64,000 bases of DNA from Kribbella antibiotica (GTDB lineage: Bacteria > Actinomycetota > Actinomycetes > Propionibacteriales > Kribbellaceae), in NCBI RefSeq assembly GCF_004349055.1, contig NZ_SMKX01000003.1:62001-126000 (forward strand), read 5' to 3'. This document shows, piece after piece, positions 43,946 to 52,149 of this stretch (positions are counted from its first letter, which is position 1; each line of letters starts with the position of its first letter). The notes below the pieces were generated by a model. The model saw nothing but the letters and a program-made list of their open reading frames with translations, did not search any database and was not told where the DNA came from. The position numbers and the translations under genes were made by a program.

Positions 43946-44508
43946 TCCCGACCGAGCGCGAGATCCTCGCCGTACACAAGGATGCGGCACCTTCGCGGGA
44001 AGCGTTCGAGCTGGTCTACGAACACTGTCAGATCGTGTGGTCGGTGGCCTCGCAGTTCCTGACCGGGCTCGATGTCGACGGCGATCTGGTACGAGCCGGT
44101 GCATTGCTTCACGACGTCGGCGTCTACCGAGTCGGTACGACGGCCTACATCCGGCACGGGGTGCTGGGCCACGAATTGCTAGCAGGGCTTGGGTTTTCGG
44201 AGCCGATTTGCCGATTCGCGTCGCACCACACGGGCGTCGGGCTGACCCGGGACGACGTACTGCAGCAGGAACTCCCGATCCCGGTGGCGGACTATCTGCC
44301 GGAGACTCGGGAGGAGGAGCTGGTGCTGTATGCCGACAAGTTCCACAGCAAGCGGACCCCGCCGGTCTTCCTCAGCGGCGACACCTACGAAGCCACCGTC
44401 GCCCGCTGGGGCGCCGACAAGGCCGGCATCTTCGCCGACCTCAGACGCCGGTACGGCGACCCCGTGCTGGACGCGTTGACCGCCAAGACGGGGTACGCCG
44501 TGATCTGA
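43942..44508 (+). CDS. HD domain phosphohydrolase-like protein
   Basis: A 188-residue HD-domain protein. Metal-binding residues include HCQIVW, the HD pair in GALLHDVGVYRV, RHGVLGHELL and HHTGVG. The substrate is unknown; HD proteins cleave nucleotides or related phosphoesters. GTG 43942 overlaps the tetR stop (GTGA). Last gene of the ppx operon; it ends 5 bp before the stop of the convergent gene. Confidence 0.85.
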   Translation: MIPTEREILAVHKDAAPSREAFELVYEHCQIVWSVASQFLTGLDVDGDLVRAGALLHDVGVYRVGTTAYIRHGVLGHELLAGLGFSEPICRFASHHTGVGLTRDDVLQQELPIPVADYLPETREEELVLYADKFHSKRTPPVFLSGDTYEATVARWGADKAGIFADLRRRYGDPVLDALTAKTGYAVI

Positions 44509-44512
44509 GCGC

Positions 44513-45571
44513 TCACCCAGTGGTTCTGAGGACGCGGACGACCTTGCCGTCCTTGTCGTACGCCGTGATCGTCAACCTCTTCTTCGTGTCCAGGGCGCCG
44601 GCTCGGAACCAGGCCATCGCAAACCAGCCGTCGGTCACCTTCACCTCGTGTCCGGGGCCGGGGCCCCGTTCCAGCTTGACGGTGGTCGCATTGGCTGCCG
44701 CGCGACCCCAGCCGACCGCCGAACTGCCTTCGCTGCACTGGTAACTCTCACATCCGTAGGCGCCGGTCGCGACCCGCAGCAGATCCGGCCGTGCCGCTCC
44801 TGGAACGGGCGGCAGTACGGGAGCGTCCATCTTGTCCGTCTTGACGGCGTTGATCTCCGACTCGCTTTGCGGTACCCACATCCTGCTGTTGCCGAGCTGG
44901 CAGCTGATCGCCGTACGTCCGGATGGCGAGACCGCGACCAGCCACGCCTCCTTGAGCTTGGCCGACTGATCGAAGGCCTTGATCTGCCAGGTGGTCATGT
45001 CGGTCCAGGCCGCGACCGAGCAGTTTCGCAGCCGGTTCGCGTCGGTGGTCGGCAGCGGGTCCGCTTTCGCGGCCGCGATCAGCACCGCCGACGGCCGGTC
45101 GCCGCCGGGGATGAGGCAGGCCATGCGCTGGGGCTGGGCCGAGCCGCCTGCTGTCTTGTCGAAGGCGTAACCGATCGGGCGGCCCGAGATGAAGCGAGTG
45201 GTGGTGGCGCTCAGCGGCCGCTTCTCGCCCGGGTAGCGCAGGCTGCAGCGGCGCTCGGTCTCCGCCCGCGAGAGCTTCTGCGCGACACCGTCCTCACCGC
45301 GCGGAACCCCCGGTACGGCGCTGAACTGCGAGTTCTCCTGCTGGTCGCCTGCCACCGGTGGTTTGCCACCGGCGTGCAGGCTGCCCGACAGGAACGTGGC
45401 CACGACGGCGGCCGCTGCCACCCCGGTGACGGCTCCACCGATGGACAGGTACTTACGGCGCCGGCGCGTCGTCCGGCCGCGGTTGAGGACGGCTGCAGTG
45501 TCGAACGGGGTCAGGGGCTGGTCGTCGGCGATCCGGTGCAGCTCGGCGCTGACCTCAGGGTCGTTGTACAT
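44513..45571 (-). CDS. Single-pass membrane protein, probable sigma-factor partner
   Basis: A 352-residue protein. The cytoplasmic N-terminus has about 65 residues (HRIADDQPLTPFDTAAVLNRGRTTRRRRKY), followed by one transmembrane segment (GGAVTGVAAAAVVATFLSG) and an extracytoplasmic domain of about 265 residues with several cysteines. It follows the ECF sigma gene by 11 bp with a strong ribosome site (GAAGGAGGA). The layout is that of a membrane anti-sigma factor, but I see no zinc HxxxCxxC motif. Role inferred from context. Confidence 0.7.
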   Translation of the reverse strand: MYNDPEVSAELHRIADDQPLTPFDTAAVLNRGRTTRRRRKYLSIGGAVTGVAAAAVVATFLSGSLHAGGKPPVAGDQQENSQFSAVPGVPRGEDGVAQKLSRAETERRCSLRYPGEKRPLSATTTRFISGRPIGYAFDKTAGGSAQPQRMACLIPGGDRPSAVLIAAAKADPLPTTDANRLRNCSVAAWTDMTTWQIKAFDQSAKLKEAWLVAVSPSGRTAISCQLGNSRMWVPQSESEINAVKTDKMDAPVLPPVPGAARPDLLRVATGAYGCESYQCSEGSSAVGWGRAAANATTVKLERGPGPGHEVKVTDGWFAMAWFRAGALDTKKRLTITAYDKDGKVVRVLRTTG

Positions 45572-45582
45572 CGGGTCCTCCT

Positions 45583-46083
45583 TCACAGCGCCGGGCTTGA
45601 TCGGCGGGTCATGGCTTTGCGGAGAGTTTCGAGACCACGAGCCGCCTGGCTCTTGACCGTGCCTTCCGCGCACCCGAGCACTTCGGCGGTCTGCTCGACC
45701 GTCATGTCCTCGTAGTACCGCAGCACGACACACGCCCGTTGCCGCGGTGCGAGCGTGCGCAGCGCCTCCAGGACCTCGTCACGGCTGGCGTGACCTGCAC
45801 TGAAGTCCTCGACGGTGCGCTCGGGCACGTCAGCGCTCGACACCTCACGCCGCCACGGCTTCCGCCCACCGTCGTACGCGGCGTTGACGACCATCCGGCG
45901 CGCATAAGCGAACGGATTCCCGACCCTGCTGATCTTCGGCCAGGCCAGATACAGCTTGTACAAGGCGTCCTGGACGATGTCGTCCGCCTTGTGCCGGTCC
46001 CCGCTGATCAGGTACGCCGTTCTTCGCAGCGACGGGTTCGCCGTCTCCACGAACTCGACAAACGCCTGGTCCCGCTCGCTCAT
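45583..46083 (-). CDS. ECF sigma factor, SigE-like actinobacterial family
   Basis: A 166-residue sigma-70 family ECF factor with region 2 (RRTAYLISGDRHKADDIVQDALYKLYLAW) and region 4 (LAPRQRACVVLRYYEDMTVEQTAEVLGCAEGTVKSQAARGLETL), here described rather than quoted whole. It belongs to the large group of small SigE-type factors of actinobacteria. No extra C-terminal domain. It precedes and probably shares an mRNA with a membrane partner gene. Confidence 0.93.
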   Translation of the reverse strand: MSERDQAFVEFVETANPSLRRTAYLISGDRHKADDIVQDALYKLYLAWPKISRVGNPFAYARRMVVNAAYDGGRKPWRREVSSADVPERTVEDFSAGHASRDEVLEALRTLAPRQRACVVLRYYEDMTVEQTAEVLGCAEGTVKSQAARGLETLRKAMTRRSSPAL

Positions 46084-46145
46084 CCGTGTCCTCCACTCTC
46101 CATGTCCACCCCAAGACGGAAAGCGGCCTCAGCCAGGTTGCACCC

Positions 46146-47543
46146 TCAGAGGGCCGGTTTTCCCGGCTGGTAGACCCAGGCCTGGAAGAACGCGCCGAGA
46201 TCGCGGTGGGTCTGCCGCTCGACGTACCGGATGAAGTCCTGCGTCGAGACGACACTGTGCCGGTGGGTGGTCGGCCACTGCTTGAGCAGCCGGAAGAAGG
46301 CGCGGTCGCCGATCTTCAGCCGGAGCGCGTGCAGAGTCATCGCGCCGCGGTTGTAGACGAGGCCGTCGAAGATCTGGTCGCGGCCCGGGTCGGCCACCTT
46401 GCCGCTCCAGTCCTTCGTGCCGGCGTAGGTCTCCTTGAAGGTCTGTTGCGCTGGGATTTTGTTGAATTTCTCGTCGTAGAGCCACTCGGAGTACGTCGCG
46501 AAGCCTTCGTTGAGCCAGATGTCCGCCCAGCGCGACGGGGTGAGGCTGTCACCGAACCACTGATGCCCGAGCTCGTGCGCGAGCAGCCCACCGCTGACAT
46601 TGCTGGAGCGCTGGTCATAGACCGGCCGCCCCTGGCTCTCGAGCGCGTAGTGAACGCCCAGATCGCCGATGATCCCGCCGGTCGACTCGAACGGATAACG
46701 CCCGTACACCGACGACTCCCACTGCACGATCTGCGCGGTCGTCTCGTTGAACACCTTGCCCTGCCCGGCCTTGGTGTCCACCGACTTCCCGATCGCCGTG
46801 ATGTTCGGCAGCCCGTCGGCCGTCGTACTGCGGGTGACGTTGTAGTCGCCGATGGCAATCATGCTGAGCTCGCTGGCCATCGGCCGGTTCATCCGCCAGC
46901 GGAACGTCGTCTTCCCGCCGTGCTTGGTGGTCGGGCCGGGCTCACCATTGGACAGCGCGGTCAGGCCGGTCGGCACCGTGATGCTCTGGCTGTACGTCGC
47001 CTTGTCGCGCGTGGTGTCGTTCACCGGAAAGTAGGTCGCCGCGCCGATCGGCTGGTTGAGCGCGACCGCACCGTCCTTGGTCGCGGCCCAGCCGGAGATC
47101 CCCAGCGCCGGATCATCGATCTTCTGCGGGACGCCTGAGTAAGTCACGGCGACGGCGAAGCTGCTACCCCGCCAAAGGCCTCTCGGTGGCGTGATCACCA
47201 ACTCCTGCGCGCCAGTGCGCTTGAAGGACGCGGCCCGCCCGTTCACCGTCAGCTTGCTGATCTTCAACGGCCCCTGGAAATCCAGATCGAAGCGCGAAAG
47301 GTTCTGGGTTGCCTTGGCGAGGATCGTCGTGGTCGCACTGATCGACTTGGTCTTCGGATCGAACGCAAGGTTGATGTCGTAGTGCCCGACGTCGTACCCG
47401 CCGTTCCCCATATCCGGGAAATACGGATCCCCGGCGCCTGCCGCACCCGGCGTGAACAGCGGCGCGGCATGTGCCGTCGCCCCCGAAACCCCCACCAGCG
47501 CCAAAGCCAAGATGACCGACCCAAAACCGCGACGACGTCCCAC
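46146..47543 (-). CDS. Secreted M1 family metallopeptidase
   Basis: A 465-residue exported zinc aminopeptidase of family M1. The signal peptide has RRR then SVILALALVGVSG and ends at AHA-AP. The zinc site is HELGH (His323, Glu324, His327) with Glu346 in WLNEGFATY. It is shorter than the canonical 850-residue M1 enzymes, lacking the C-terminal helical domain, as in the group of about 450-residue secreted actinobacterial members. I chose GTG 47543 because AGAGGAGG lies 5 bases upstream; ATG 47561 would hold that site inside the gene. The downstream neighbour is gene desert 1 on the far side of its start. Confidence 0.9.
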   Translation of the reverse strand: MGRRRGFGSVILALALVGVSGATAHAAPLFTPGAAGAGDPYFPDMGNGGYDVGHYDINLAFDPKTKSISATTTILAKATQNLSRFDLDFQGPLKISKLTVNGRAASFKRTGAQELVITPPRGLWRGSSFAVAVTYSGVPQKIDDPALGISGWAATKDGAVALNQPIGAATYFPVNDTTRDKATYSQSITVPTGLTALSNGEPGPTTKHGGKTTFRWRMNRPMASELSMIAIGDYNVTRSTTADGLPNITAIGKSVDTKAGQGKVFNETTAQIVQWESSVYGRYPFESTGGIIGDLGVHYALESQGRPVYDQRSSNVSGGLLAHELGHQWFGDSLTPSRWADIWLNEGFATYSEWLYDEKFNKIPAQQTFKETYAGTKDWSGKVADPGRDQIFDGLVYNRGAMTLHALRLKIGDRAFFRLLKQWPTTHRHSVVSTQDFIRYVERQTHRDLGAFFQAWVYQPGKPAL

Positions 47544-47653
47544 AAGTCCTCCTCTAGACATGCACAGCACACTAAGCGACCGACGTTTCAACGACACGAG
47601 GCATGCGTCCCTCCCACCGACCACGCCTAGCCGATTCGCCTGCCCACCCCGCG

Positions 47654-47702
47654 CCTTTGTGGACTCGTTTGGGCGCTGAGCGCCGTTGGGGTTCCACAAA
47701 GG
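47654..47702. repeat. TTTGTGGA-type hairpin
   Basis: CCTTTGTGGA (47654-47663) and TCCACAAAGG (47693-47702) enclose the inner palindrome GGCGCTGAGCGCC. A similar TTTGTGGA hairpin occurs in gene desert 2 at 61551-61595. Confidence 0.7.
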
Positions 47703-47792
47703 TGGGTCGCCCCGGGTGGAGGGCGGTTTGCGGATGTTTGCTGCCTCTATTTGGCAGTAGTCCTCCGCTGATCCGCCGCTTTGGGGTTGGTT

Positions 47793-48115
47793 TCGGTACG
47801 GCGGGGTGGTTGCTCGCCGCTGCGGATGCGGCCGGTTCGGTACGGCGTTTGGTTGCTCGCCGCTGCGGCCGATTTACAGTGAGGGGGTGGCTGGGGTCGG
47901 CGCGTGGCTGAGGGACTGGCGAGGTCGGCGATCGCGTGGCCGCCGCTTGAGGTACCCGCTACGGCTGAGGCCCAAGATCTCCGCTAGTCGGCAATAAAGG
48001 GTCGCCATTTGAGAAAAAGTTACCGACCAACGACCGCGGCGGATCGGAACGCGGGTCTGCTCGCGCTCACTGTGAGTTGTGGGGACTCGGTGGCGAATCC
48101 GCCGATCGGTGCGGT
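47793..48115 (+). repeat. Dispersed noncoding repeat, copy 1
   Basis: The 47793-47875 part is a 44-bp-spaced tandem of a TCGGTACGGCG...GGTTGCTCGCCGCTGCGG unit. The core (47860-48000) contains GGCGCGTGGCTGAGGGACTG and CAAGATCTCCGCTAGTCGG and matches copies at 60812-61030 (same strand), 61342-61541 and 61654-61825 (opposite strand). The tail (48001-48115, GAAAAAGTTACC onward) matches the complement of 61180-61270. I find no supported gene here. Confidence 0.88.
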
Positions 48116-48208
48116 GGTCTGGACCGGCCGGGACGTTCGCGTTACGCCGGTCCATCGCGATCACTTGGCGCGGAGCACATCTATCCACCGTCCAGCCGCG
48201 CGAGCATC

Positions 48209-48502
48209 CACTTTGAGAACCCATCAACCATCCCAACGCGCTTCCCGTGGTTGGTGCGTACCCAAAGATGCGAACCGTGCCCAAAGATGCGAACCGTGCC
48301 CAAAGGTGCGAAGCGTGCCCAAAGGTGGGTCGGCTGCTCTTTGGGCGCGGAGGTGCACTTTGGGTACCCATCGACCGTTTTGGCGCGCTCTCGATGGTTG
48401 GTGGGGCCCCAAAGATGCGATGCGTTCACAAAGATGCGATGCGTTCACAACGGTGCGCCGCGTGCACGAAGAGGTGATGCGTGCACAAAGTGATCGGGGC
48501 GG
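48209..48502. repeat. 147-bp tandem duplication holding 19-bp arrays
   Basis: A unit starting CACTTTG at 48209 recurs at 48356, 147 bp on. In each, a head with CCATCRACC...GGTTGGTG arms is followed by direct repeats of period 19: CCCAAAGATGCGAACCGTG at 48261, 48280, 48299, 48318, and CAAAGATGCGATGCGTTCA at 48410, 48429, 48448, 48467. Units decay towards the right. There are no spacers. It lies between desert 1 and the DUF695-like gene, just past that gene's stop. Confidence 0.9.
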
Positions 48503-48506
48503 AGGG

Positions 48507-49541
48507 TTACCCCGAGAGGTGGGAGACGTTTTCCCAGGCGGGGTCTTGGGTGGTGGTGACGGCTACTTTGCCGTGCGGCCAGCCGGGGGTGGCGGCTTGG
48601 AGTTGGGCGGCGGCGGGCGTCGTACCGTCGGTGTAGTAGTGGAGGAGACGGGTGCCGGCGGAGGTTTCGTGGGCCAGCAGATTGCCGGAGCCGCCCAGGC
48701 GGTCGGTGAGGTGGTCTTCGAAGGCTCGGAGTTCGTCGAGCATCTCGGATTCGGGGAGGCCGTCGTCGCGGGTCACCGGGTAGCCGACGGAGATTTCGAC
48801 ATGGGTGTCGAGGTGCGGGCGGCGGATGGAGCGCAGGGGGTATTCGGCGGTCGCGATCAGGCGGTGCCCGTCGCGGGTGCCCTCCAGCATTTTCCAGGCG
48901 GGGCTGCCGTCTTCCAGCGTGTGTTCGGCGGCGAAAGCAGCCACGGCCGGCAGTAGCGTGGTGATCGGCCGAGCCTCAGCCGGTACGGCGTCCAGGGTGT
49001 CGATCGCGCCGATCCACGTCTCGACCATCTCTTCGCCGAGCACCAGATCGAGGATCAGGAATGTCACCCGCTGCCGCACCTCGACCGGCAACTCGGGAAA
49101 CGCCGGGTGATAAACCCCGACATGGATCGACGACGCGTCCGGGTCCACCTCGACCACCGACTGCTCGATCGGTACGGCGGGCAAGCCCTCGAACTGGATC
49201 GTGCTCACCGGCCCCGGCCGCCGCAGATCGGCGTACTCCCAGACGCGGTCGGACGCAGGCGCGGACCGCAGCCAGCGCCGGGCGATCGCCCGCCGGCTCG
49301 GATTCCCCGCGGCGGTGACGATCAGCGCGTGCTGAGCGTGCAACCCCGGTCCAAGCTCCCAGTCCAGCTCCGGGTGGACCCGGTTGACCCACTCGCTCAG
49401 CGTGGCGCCGACGTCGGCGGGCTGTTTCCGGGCGACTGCGTCCGCGACGAGTTCGGAGCCGACCGAGGTCCACCAGGTCCAGAACGCGCCGATCGGGTCG
49501 GCCTCCACAACGGCCGCCTTGCGACGCTTGAAGATGGGCAT
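48507..49541 (-). CDS. DUF695-like hypothetical protein
   Basis: A 344-residue protein of unknown function. The N-terminus is basic (MPIFKRRKAAVVEAD), followed by a Trp-rich FWTWWTSVG segment. The C-terminal third (RDGHRLIATAEYPL; LDTHVEISVGYP; LLHYYTDG) resembles the DUF695 type, but I hold this loosely. No signal peptide or membrane helix; cytoplasmic. The start ATG 49541 follows GGGAGGATAGGACG; an in-frame extension is rejected. Faces desert 1 at its 3' end. Confidence 0.7.
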   Translation of the reverse strand: MPIFKRRKAAVVEADPIGAFWTWWTSVGSELVADAVARKQPADVGATLSEWVNRVHPELDWELGPGLHAQHALIVTAAGNPSRRAIARRWLRSAPASDRVWEYADLRRPGPVSTIQFEGLPAVPIEQSVVEVDPDASSIHVGVYHPAFPELPVEVRQRVTFLILDLVLGEEMVETWIGAIDTLDAVPAEARPITTLLPAVAAFAAEHTLEDGSPAWKMLEGTRDGHRLIATAEYPLRSIRRPHLDTHVEISVGYPVTRDDGLPESEMLDELRAFEDHLTDRLGGSGNLLAHETSAGTRLLHYYTDGTTPAAAQLQAATPGWPHGKVAVTTTQDPAWENVSHLSG

Positions 49542-49705
49542 ACGTCCTATCCTCCCTCGCCCAGGGTGCGGACACACAGCGTAATCGGACCAGTACGCCA
49601 CTGGTGTGGTTCCGGCCACAGGATTATGGAGCGCCGTGTTCAGGCGCGTAGCCTGCTGACACCACTGGCATACGGGGCCGGGTGGCTTCGAGGAGGAGAA
49701 CAGAA

Positions 49706-50635
49706 GTGCTTCGCCGAGTCCTGCTGGGCATGTCCCGCAGCCCCCAGATCAAGAAGGCCGTCTCGGCCATGCCGGTCTCCAGTGGCATCGTGTCGCGCTT
49801 CGTGGCCGGTGAGACTGCTCCGGAGGCCGTGCTGGCCACCGAGAAGCTGGTCGCCAGTGGCCTGAACGTCACGCTCGACCACCTCGGTGAGGACGTCACC
49901 GACCTGGCCGCCGCGTCCGCCACCGCAGACGCCTATCTCAAGGTCCTCAAGCAGCTCTCCGCGGCAGGCCTCACCAAGAACGCCGAGGTGTCGGTCAAGC
50001 TCTCCGCCGTCGGCCAGGCGCTGCCGGGTGACGGCGAGAAGATCGCCCTCGAGAACGCTCGGACGATCTGCCACGCTGCACGCAACGCCGGTACGACGGT
50101 CACTCTCGACATGGAGGACCACACCACCACCGACTCCACGCTGGGCATCTTGCGCGAGCTGCGCCAGGACTTTCCGGAGACCGGTGCGGTGCTGCAGGCC
50201 TACCTGCGCCGTACCGAGGGTGACTGCCGCGACCTGGCGCACGCCGGTTCCCGGGTCCGGCTCTGCAAGGGTGCCTACAAGGAGCCCGAGTCGGTCGCGT
50301 TCCAGGACAAGCGCCAGGTGGACAAGGCGTACGTCCGGGCGCTGAAGATCCTGATGAACGGCACCGGCTACCCGATGGTCGCCTCGCACGACCCGCGGCT
50401 GATCGCGATCGCCGGCTCGCTCGCCGAGCGCGCCAACCGCCTCCCGGGCACCTTCGAGTACCAGATGCTGTTCGGCATCCGCCCCGAAGAGCAGCTCCGG
50501 CTGGCAGGACTCGGCCACACGATGCGCATCTACATCCCGTACGGCGAGGACTGGTACGGCTACCTTGTCCGTCGCCTGGCCGAGCGTCCCGCCAACCTGC
50601 AGTTCTTCGCGCGGTCCCTGATCAGCAAGAAGTAG
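49706..50635 (+). CDS. Proline dehydrogenase
   Basis: A 309-residue monofunctional proline dehydrogenase (PRODH): FAD-dependent oxidation of proline to pyrroline-5-carboxylate. The TIM barrel shows SVKLSAVGQALPGD, TLDMEDHTTTDSTL, LQAYLRRTEGD, LCKGAYKEPESVAF, MVASHDPRLI and FEYQMLFGIRPEEQ. The family motif YxxRRxxET is not obvious at the C-terminus. GTG 49706 follows GAGGAGGAGA. The partner P5C dehydrogenase is not here, while the reverse-pathway gene proC is 620 bp on. Confidence 0.93.
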   Translation: MLRRVLLGMSRSPQIKKAVSAMPVSSGIVSRFVAGETAPEAVLATEKLVASGLNVTLDHLGEDVTDLAAASATADAYLKVLKQLSAAGLTKNAEVSVKLSAVGQALPGDGEKIALENARTICHAARNAGTTVTLDMEDHTTTDSTLGILRELRQDFPETGAVLQAYLRRTEGDCRDLAHAGSRVRLCKGAYKEPESVAFQDKRQVDKAYVRALKILMNGTGYPMVASHDPRLIAIAGSLAERANRLPGTFEYQMLFGIRPEEQLRLAGLGHTMRIYIPYGEDWYGYLVRRLAERPANLQFFARSLISKK

Positions 50636-50651
50636 GGATCAGCAAGAAGTA
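50620..50651 (+). repeat. Direct duplication of the proline dehydrogenase stop region
   Basis: GATCAGCAAGAAGTA occurs at 50620-50634 and again at 50637-50651. Each copy carries a stop codon (TAG, then TAA). The offset of 17 bp puts the second copy in another frame. Confidence 0.9.
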
Positions 50652-50652
50652 A

Positions 50653-51156
50653 TCAGCACAGGGAGCCGTACTCCGTGCCGTACCAGTTGCTCCAGACGGT
50701 GAAGTTTCGCGTGGTGCCGTTCTTCAGCTCGTAGAAGCGGAACCGGACGCACTTGCCTTCCTTGTGGTCGAAGTCGCAGTAGTCCCAACCCTGGGCGGCG
50801 GGAAGCGACTGGCAGTAGTTGTCCTTGCCGTAGTTGGTTTGCACGTGGACGACCGTGGCCCAGCCGTTCTCCTGAAGGTCGCGCACCCACTGGTTGTCAC
50901 CGACCCACTGGAAGCAGGTCTCGCCCCAATAGGTGCCGAAGAATCGGCACTTGGTGGTATCGGGCCCGGCCTGGGTCTTTGCGGCGAGCGGCCTGGCGGT
51001 GGCTGCGGCGGTGACGGTCATGGCGGGGTTGGTCATGGTGCTGGTGTCGGGGCCGTCGGCGTCCTCGTCCGGTACGGCGGCGTACGCCGTACCGATGCTC
51101 CCGGTGAGCAGGAGCAGGGCAGTGGCGGCAGTGGCGAAGGTGCGGCGAAGTCGCAT
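50653..51156 (-). CDS. Secreted Cys-rich small protein
   Basis: A 167-residue exported protein. The signal peptide (RLRRTFATAATALLLLTGSIG, with cut near AYA-AV) is followed by a disordered acidic/Ala-Thr linker to about residue 65 and a folded domain with six cysteines and many aromatics (FGTYWGETCFQWVGDNQWV; NYCQSLPAAQGWDYCDFDHKEG). Resembles small secreted proteins like the I36-type ones, but I cannot name it. The start ATG 51156 follows AAGGA. Ends 17 bases after the PRODH stop, convergent. Confidence 0.72.
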   Translation of the reverse strand: MRLRRTFATAATALLLLTGSIGTAYAAVPDEDADGPDTSTMTNPAMTVTAAATARPLAAKTQAGPDTTKCRFFGTYWGETCFQWVGDNQWVRDLQENGWATVVHVQTNYGKDNYCQSLPAAQGWDYCDFDHKEGKCVRFRFYELKNGTTRNFTVWSNWYGTEYGSLC

Positions 51157-51184
51157 GGGCGGTCCTTAGGGCGAAGGAGGCTAT

Positions 51185-51204
51185 GACATAGGACATCCTA
51201 TGTC
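51185..51204. promoter_or_regulatory. Perfect 20-bp palindrome
   Basis: GACATAGGACATCCTATGTC has 9-base perfect arms. It lies 29-48 bases upstream of the secreted protein's start and 56 bases before the proC start, where it could act as an operator for either. Confidence 0.6.
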
Positions 51205-51259
51205 CTCCGCGTGGACAAATTGCGCGCGATGCGTGGCGGATCGTCAGTACTGTGTGGGC

Positions 51260-52063
51260 ATGACTGACCAGGTGGCCATTCTCGGGGCCGGTGTGATGGG
51301 CGAGACGTTGTTGTCCGGGCTGATTCGGGCCGGACGGCGACCGGAGCAGTTGCTGATCACCGAGCGGCGGGCGGAGCGGGCGGCCGAGCTGCGCGAGCGG
51401 TACGGCGTCGATGTCGTCTCGAACCTGGATGCCGCAGCGAAGGCCGACACCCTGGTGCTGGTCGTGAAGCCGCAGGACATGCCGGAGCTCCTGGCCGAGA
51501 TCGCGCCGGTGGTGAAGCCCACCCAGACAGTGGTCTCGCTGGCCGCGGGTATCTCCACGAGCTTCATCGAGTCGCGGCTGCCCGAAGGCGTGGCCGTCGT
51601 TCGGGTGATGCCGAATACGCCGGCTCTCGTCGACGAGGGCATGGCGGCGATCTCCCGTGGCGCGCATTGCGACGAGAGCCACCTCGCGCTGGCCGAAGGC
51701 CTGCTGTCCGCGACCGGCCGGGTGATCCGCGTTCCGGAGAAGCAGCAGGACGCGGTGACCGCGATCTCCGGGTCCGGTCCGGCGTACATCTTCTTCGTTG
51801 TCGAGTCGATGATCGAGGCCGGTGTCCACATGGGCCTGCCGCGCACCACGGCCACCGACCTCGTCGTACAGACCGTTGTCGGTTCGGCCAAGCTGCTGCG
51901 GGAGACCGGTGAGCACCCGACCGTTCTGCGGGAGCGCGTGACGTCCCCGGGCGGTACGACGGCCGCCGCCGTACGGGAGTTGGAGGACCACAAGGTCCGT
52001 GCGGCTTTCCTCTCCGCGATCGAGGCGGCGCGCAACCGTTCCCGCGATCTCGCCGCCGAATAA
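51260..52063 (+). CDS. proC: Pyrroline-5-carboxylate reductase
   Basis: A 267-residue ProC, last step of proline synthesis. The NADPH fold shows VAILGAGVMGE and the signature region is VTAISGSGPAYIFFVVESM, followed by RERVTSPGGTTAAAVRELED. The start ATG 51260 is chosen over longer in-frame readings. TACTGT (51248-51253) ends 6 bases before it, so the mRNA may be leaderless. The gene and the small HTH gene at 58770 are both near ppx2 in mycobacteria. Confidence 0.95.
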   Translation: MTDQVAILGAGVMGETLLSGLIRAGRRPEQLLITERRAERAAELRERYGVDVVSNLDAAAKADTLVLVVKPQDMPELLAEIAPVVKPTQTVVSLAAGISTSFIESRLPEGVAVVRVMPNTPALVDEGMAAISRGAHCDESHLALAEGLLSATGRVIRVPEKQQDAVTAISGSGPAYIFFVVESMIEAGVHMGLPRTTATDLVVQTVVGSAKLLRETGEHPTVLRERVTSPGGTTAAAVRELEDHKVRAAFLSAIEAARNRSRDLAAE

Positions 52064-52103
52064 CCCCTGCCGAATAACACCAATGGAGTGGCTGGCGTTA
52101 TTC
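52055..52103 (+). terminator. proC stop-region duplication and hairpin
   Basis: GCCGAATAACCCC (52055-52067, with the stop) is repeated as GCCGAATAACACC (52069-52081). The second copy forms a stem with GGCGTTATTC (52094-52103), 9 of 10 paired. Duplication and terminator-like hairpin are thus combined. Confidence 0.65.
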
Positions 52104-52149
52104 TGAGCCCACTCTTTCGGCAAGGATGAATCGATGATCGTTCCCGCCC

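Noticed and set aside
48261-48494. CRISPR array
   Set aside because: The repeats are contiguous with a 19-bp period; there are no spacers and no cas genes.
48009-48956. 315-residue plus-strand frame over the 19-bp arrays
   Set aside because: Its sequence is produced by the tandem repeats and then by antisense of the DUF695-like gene.
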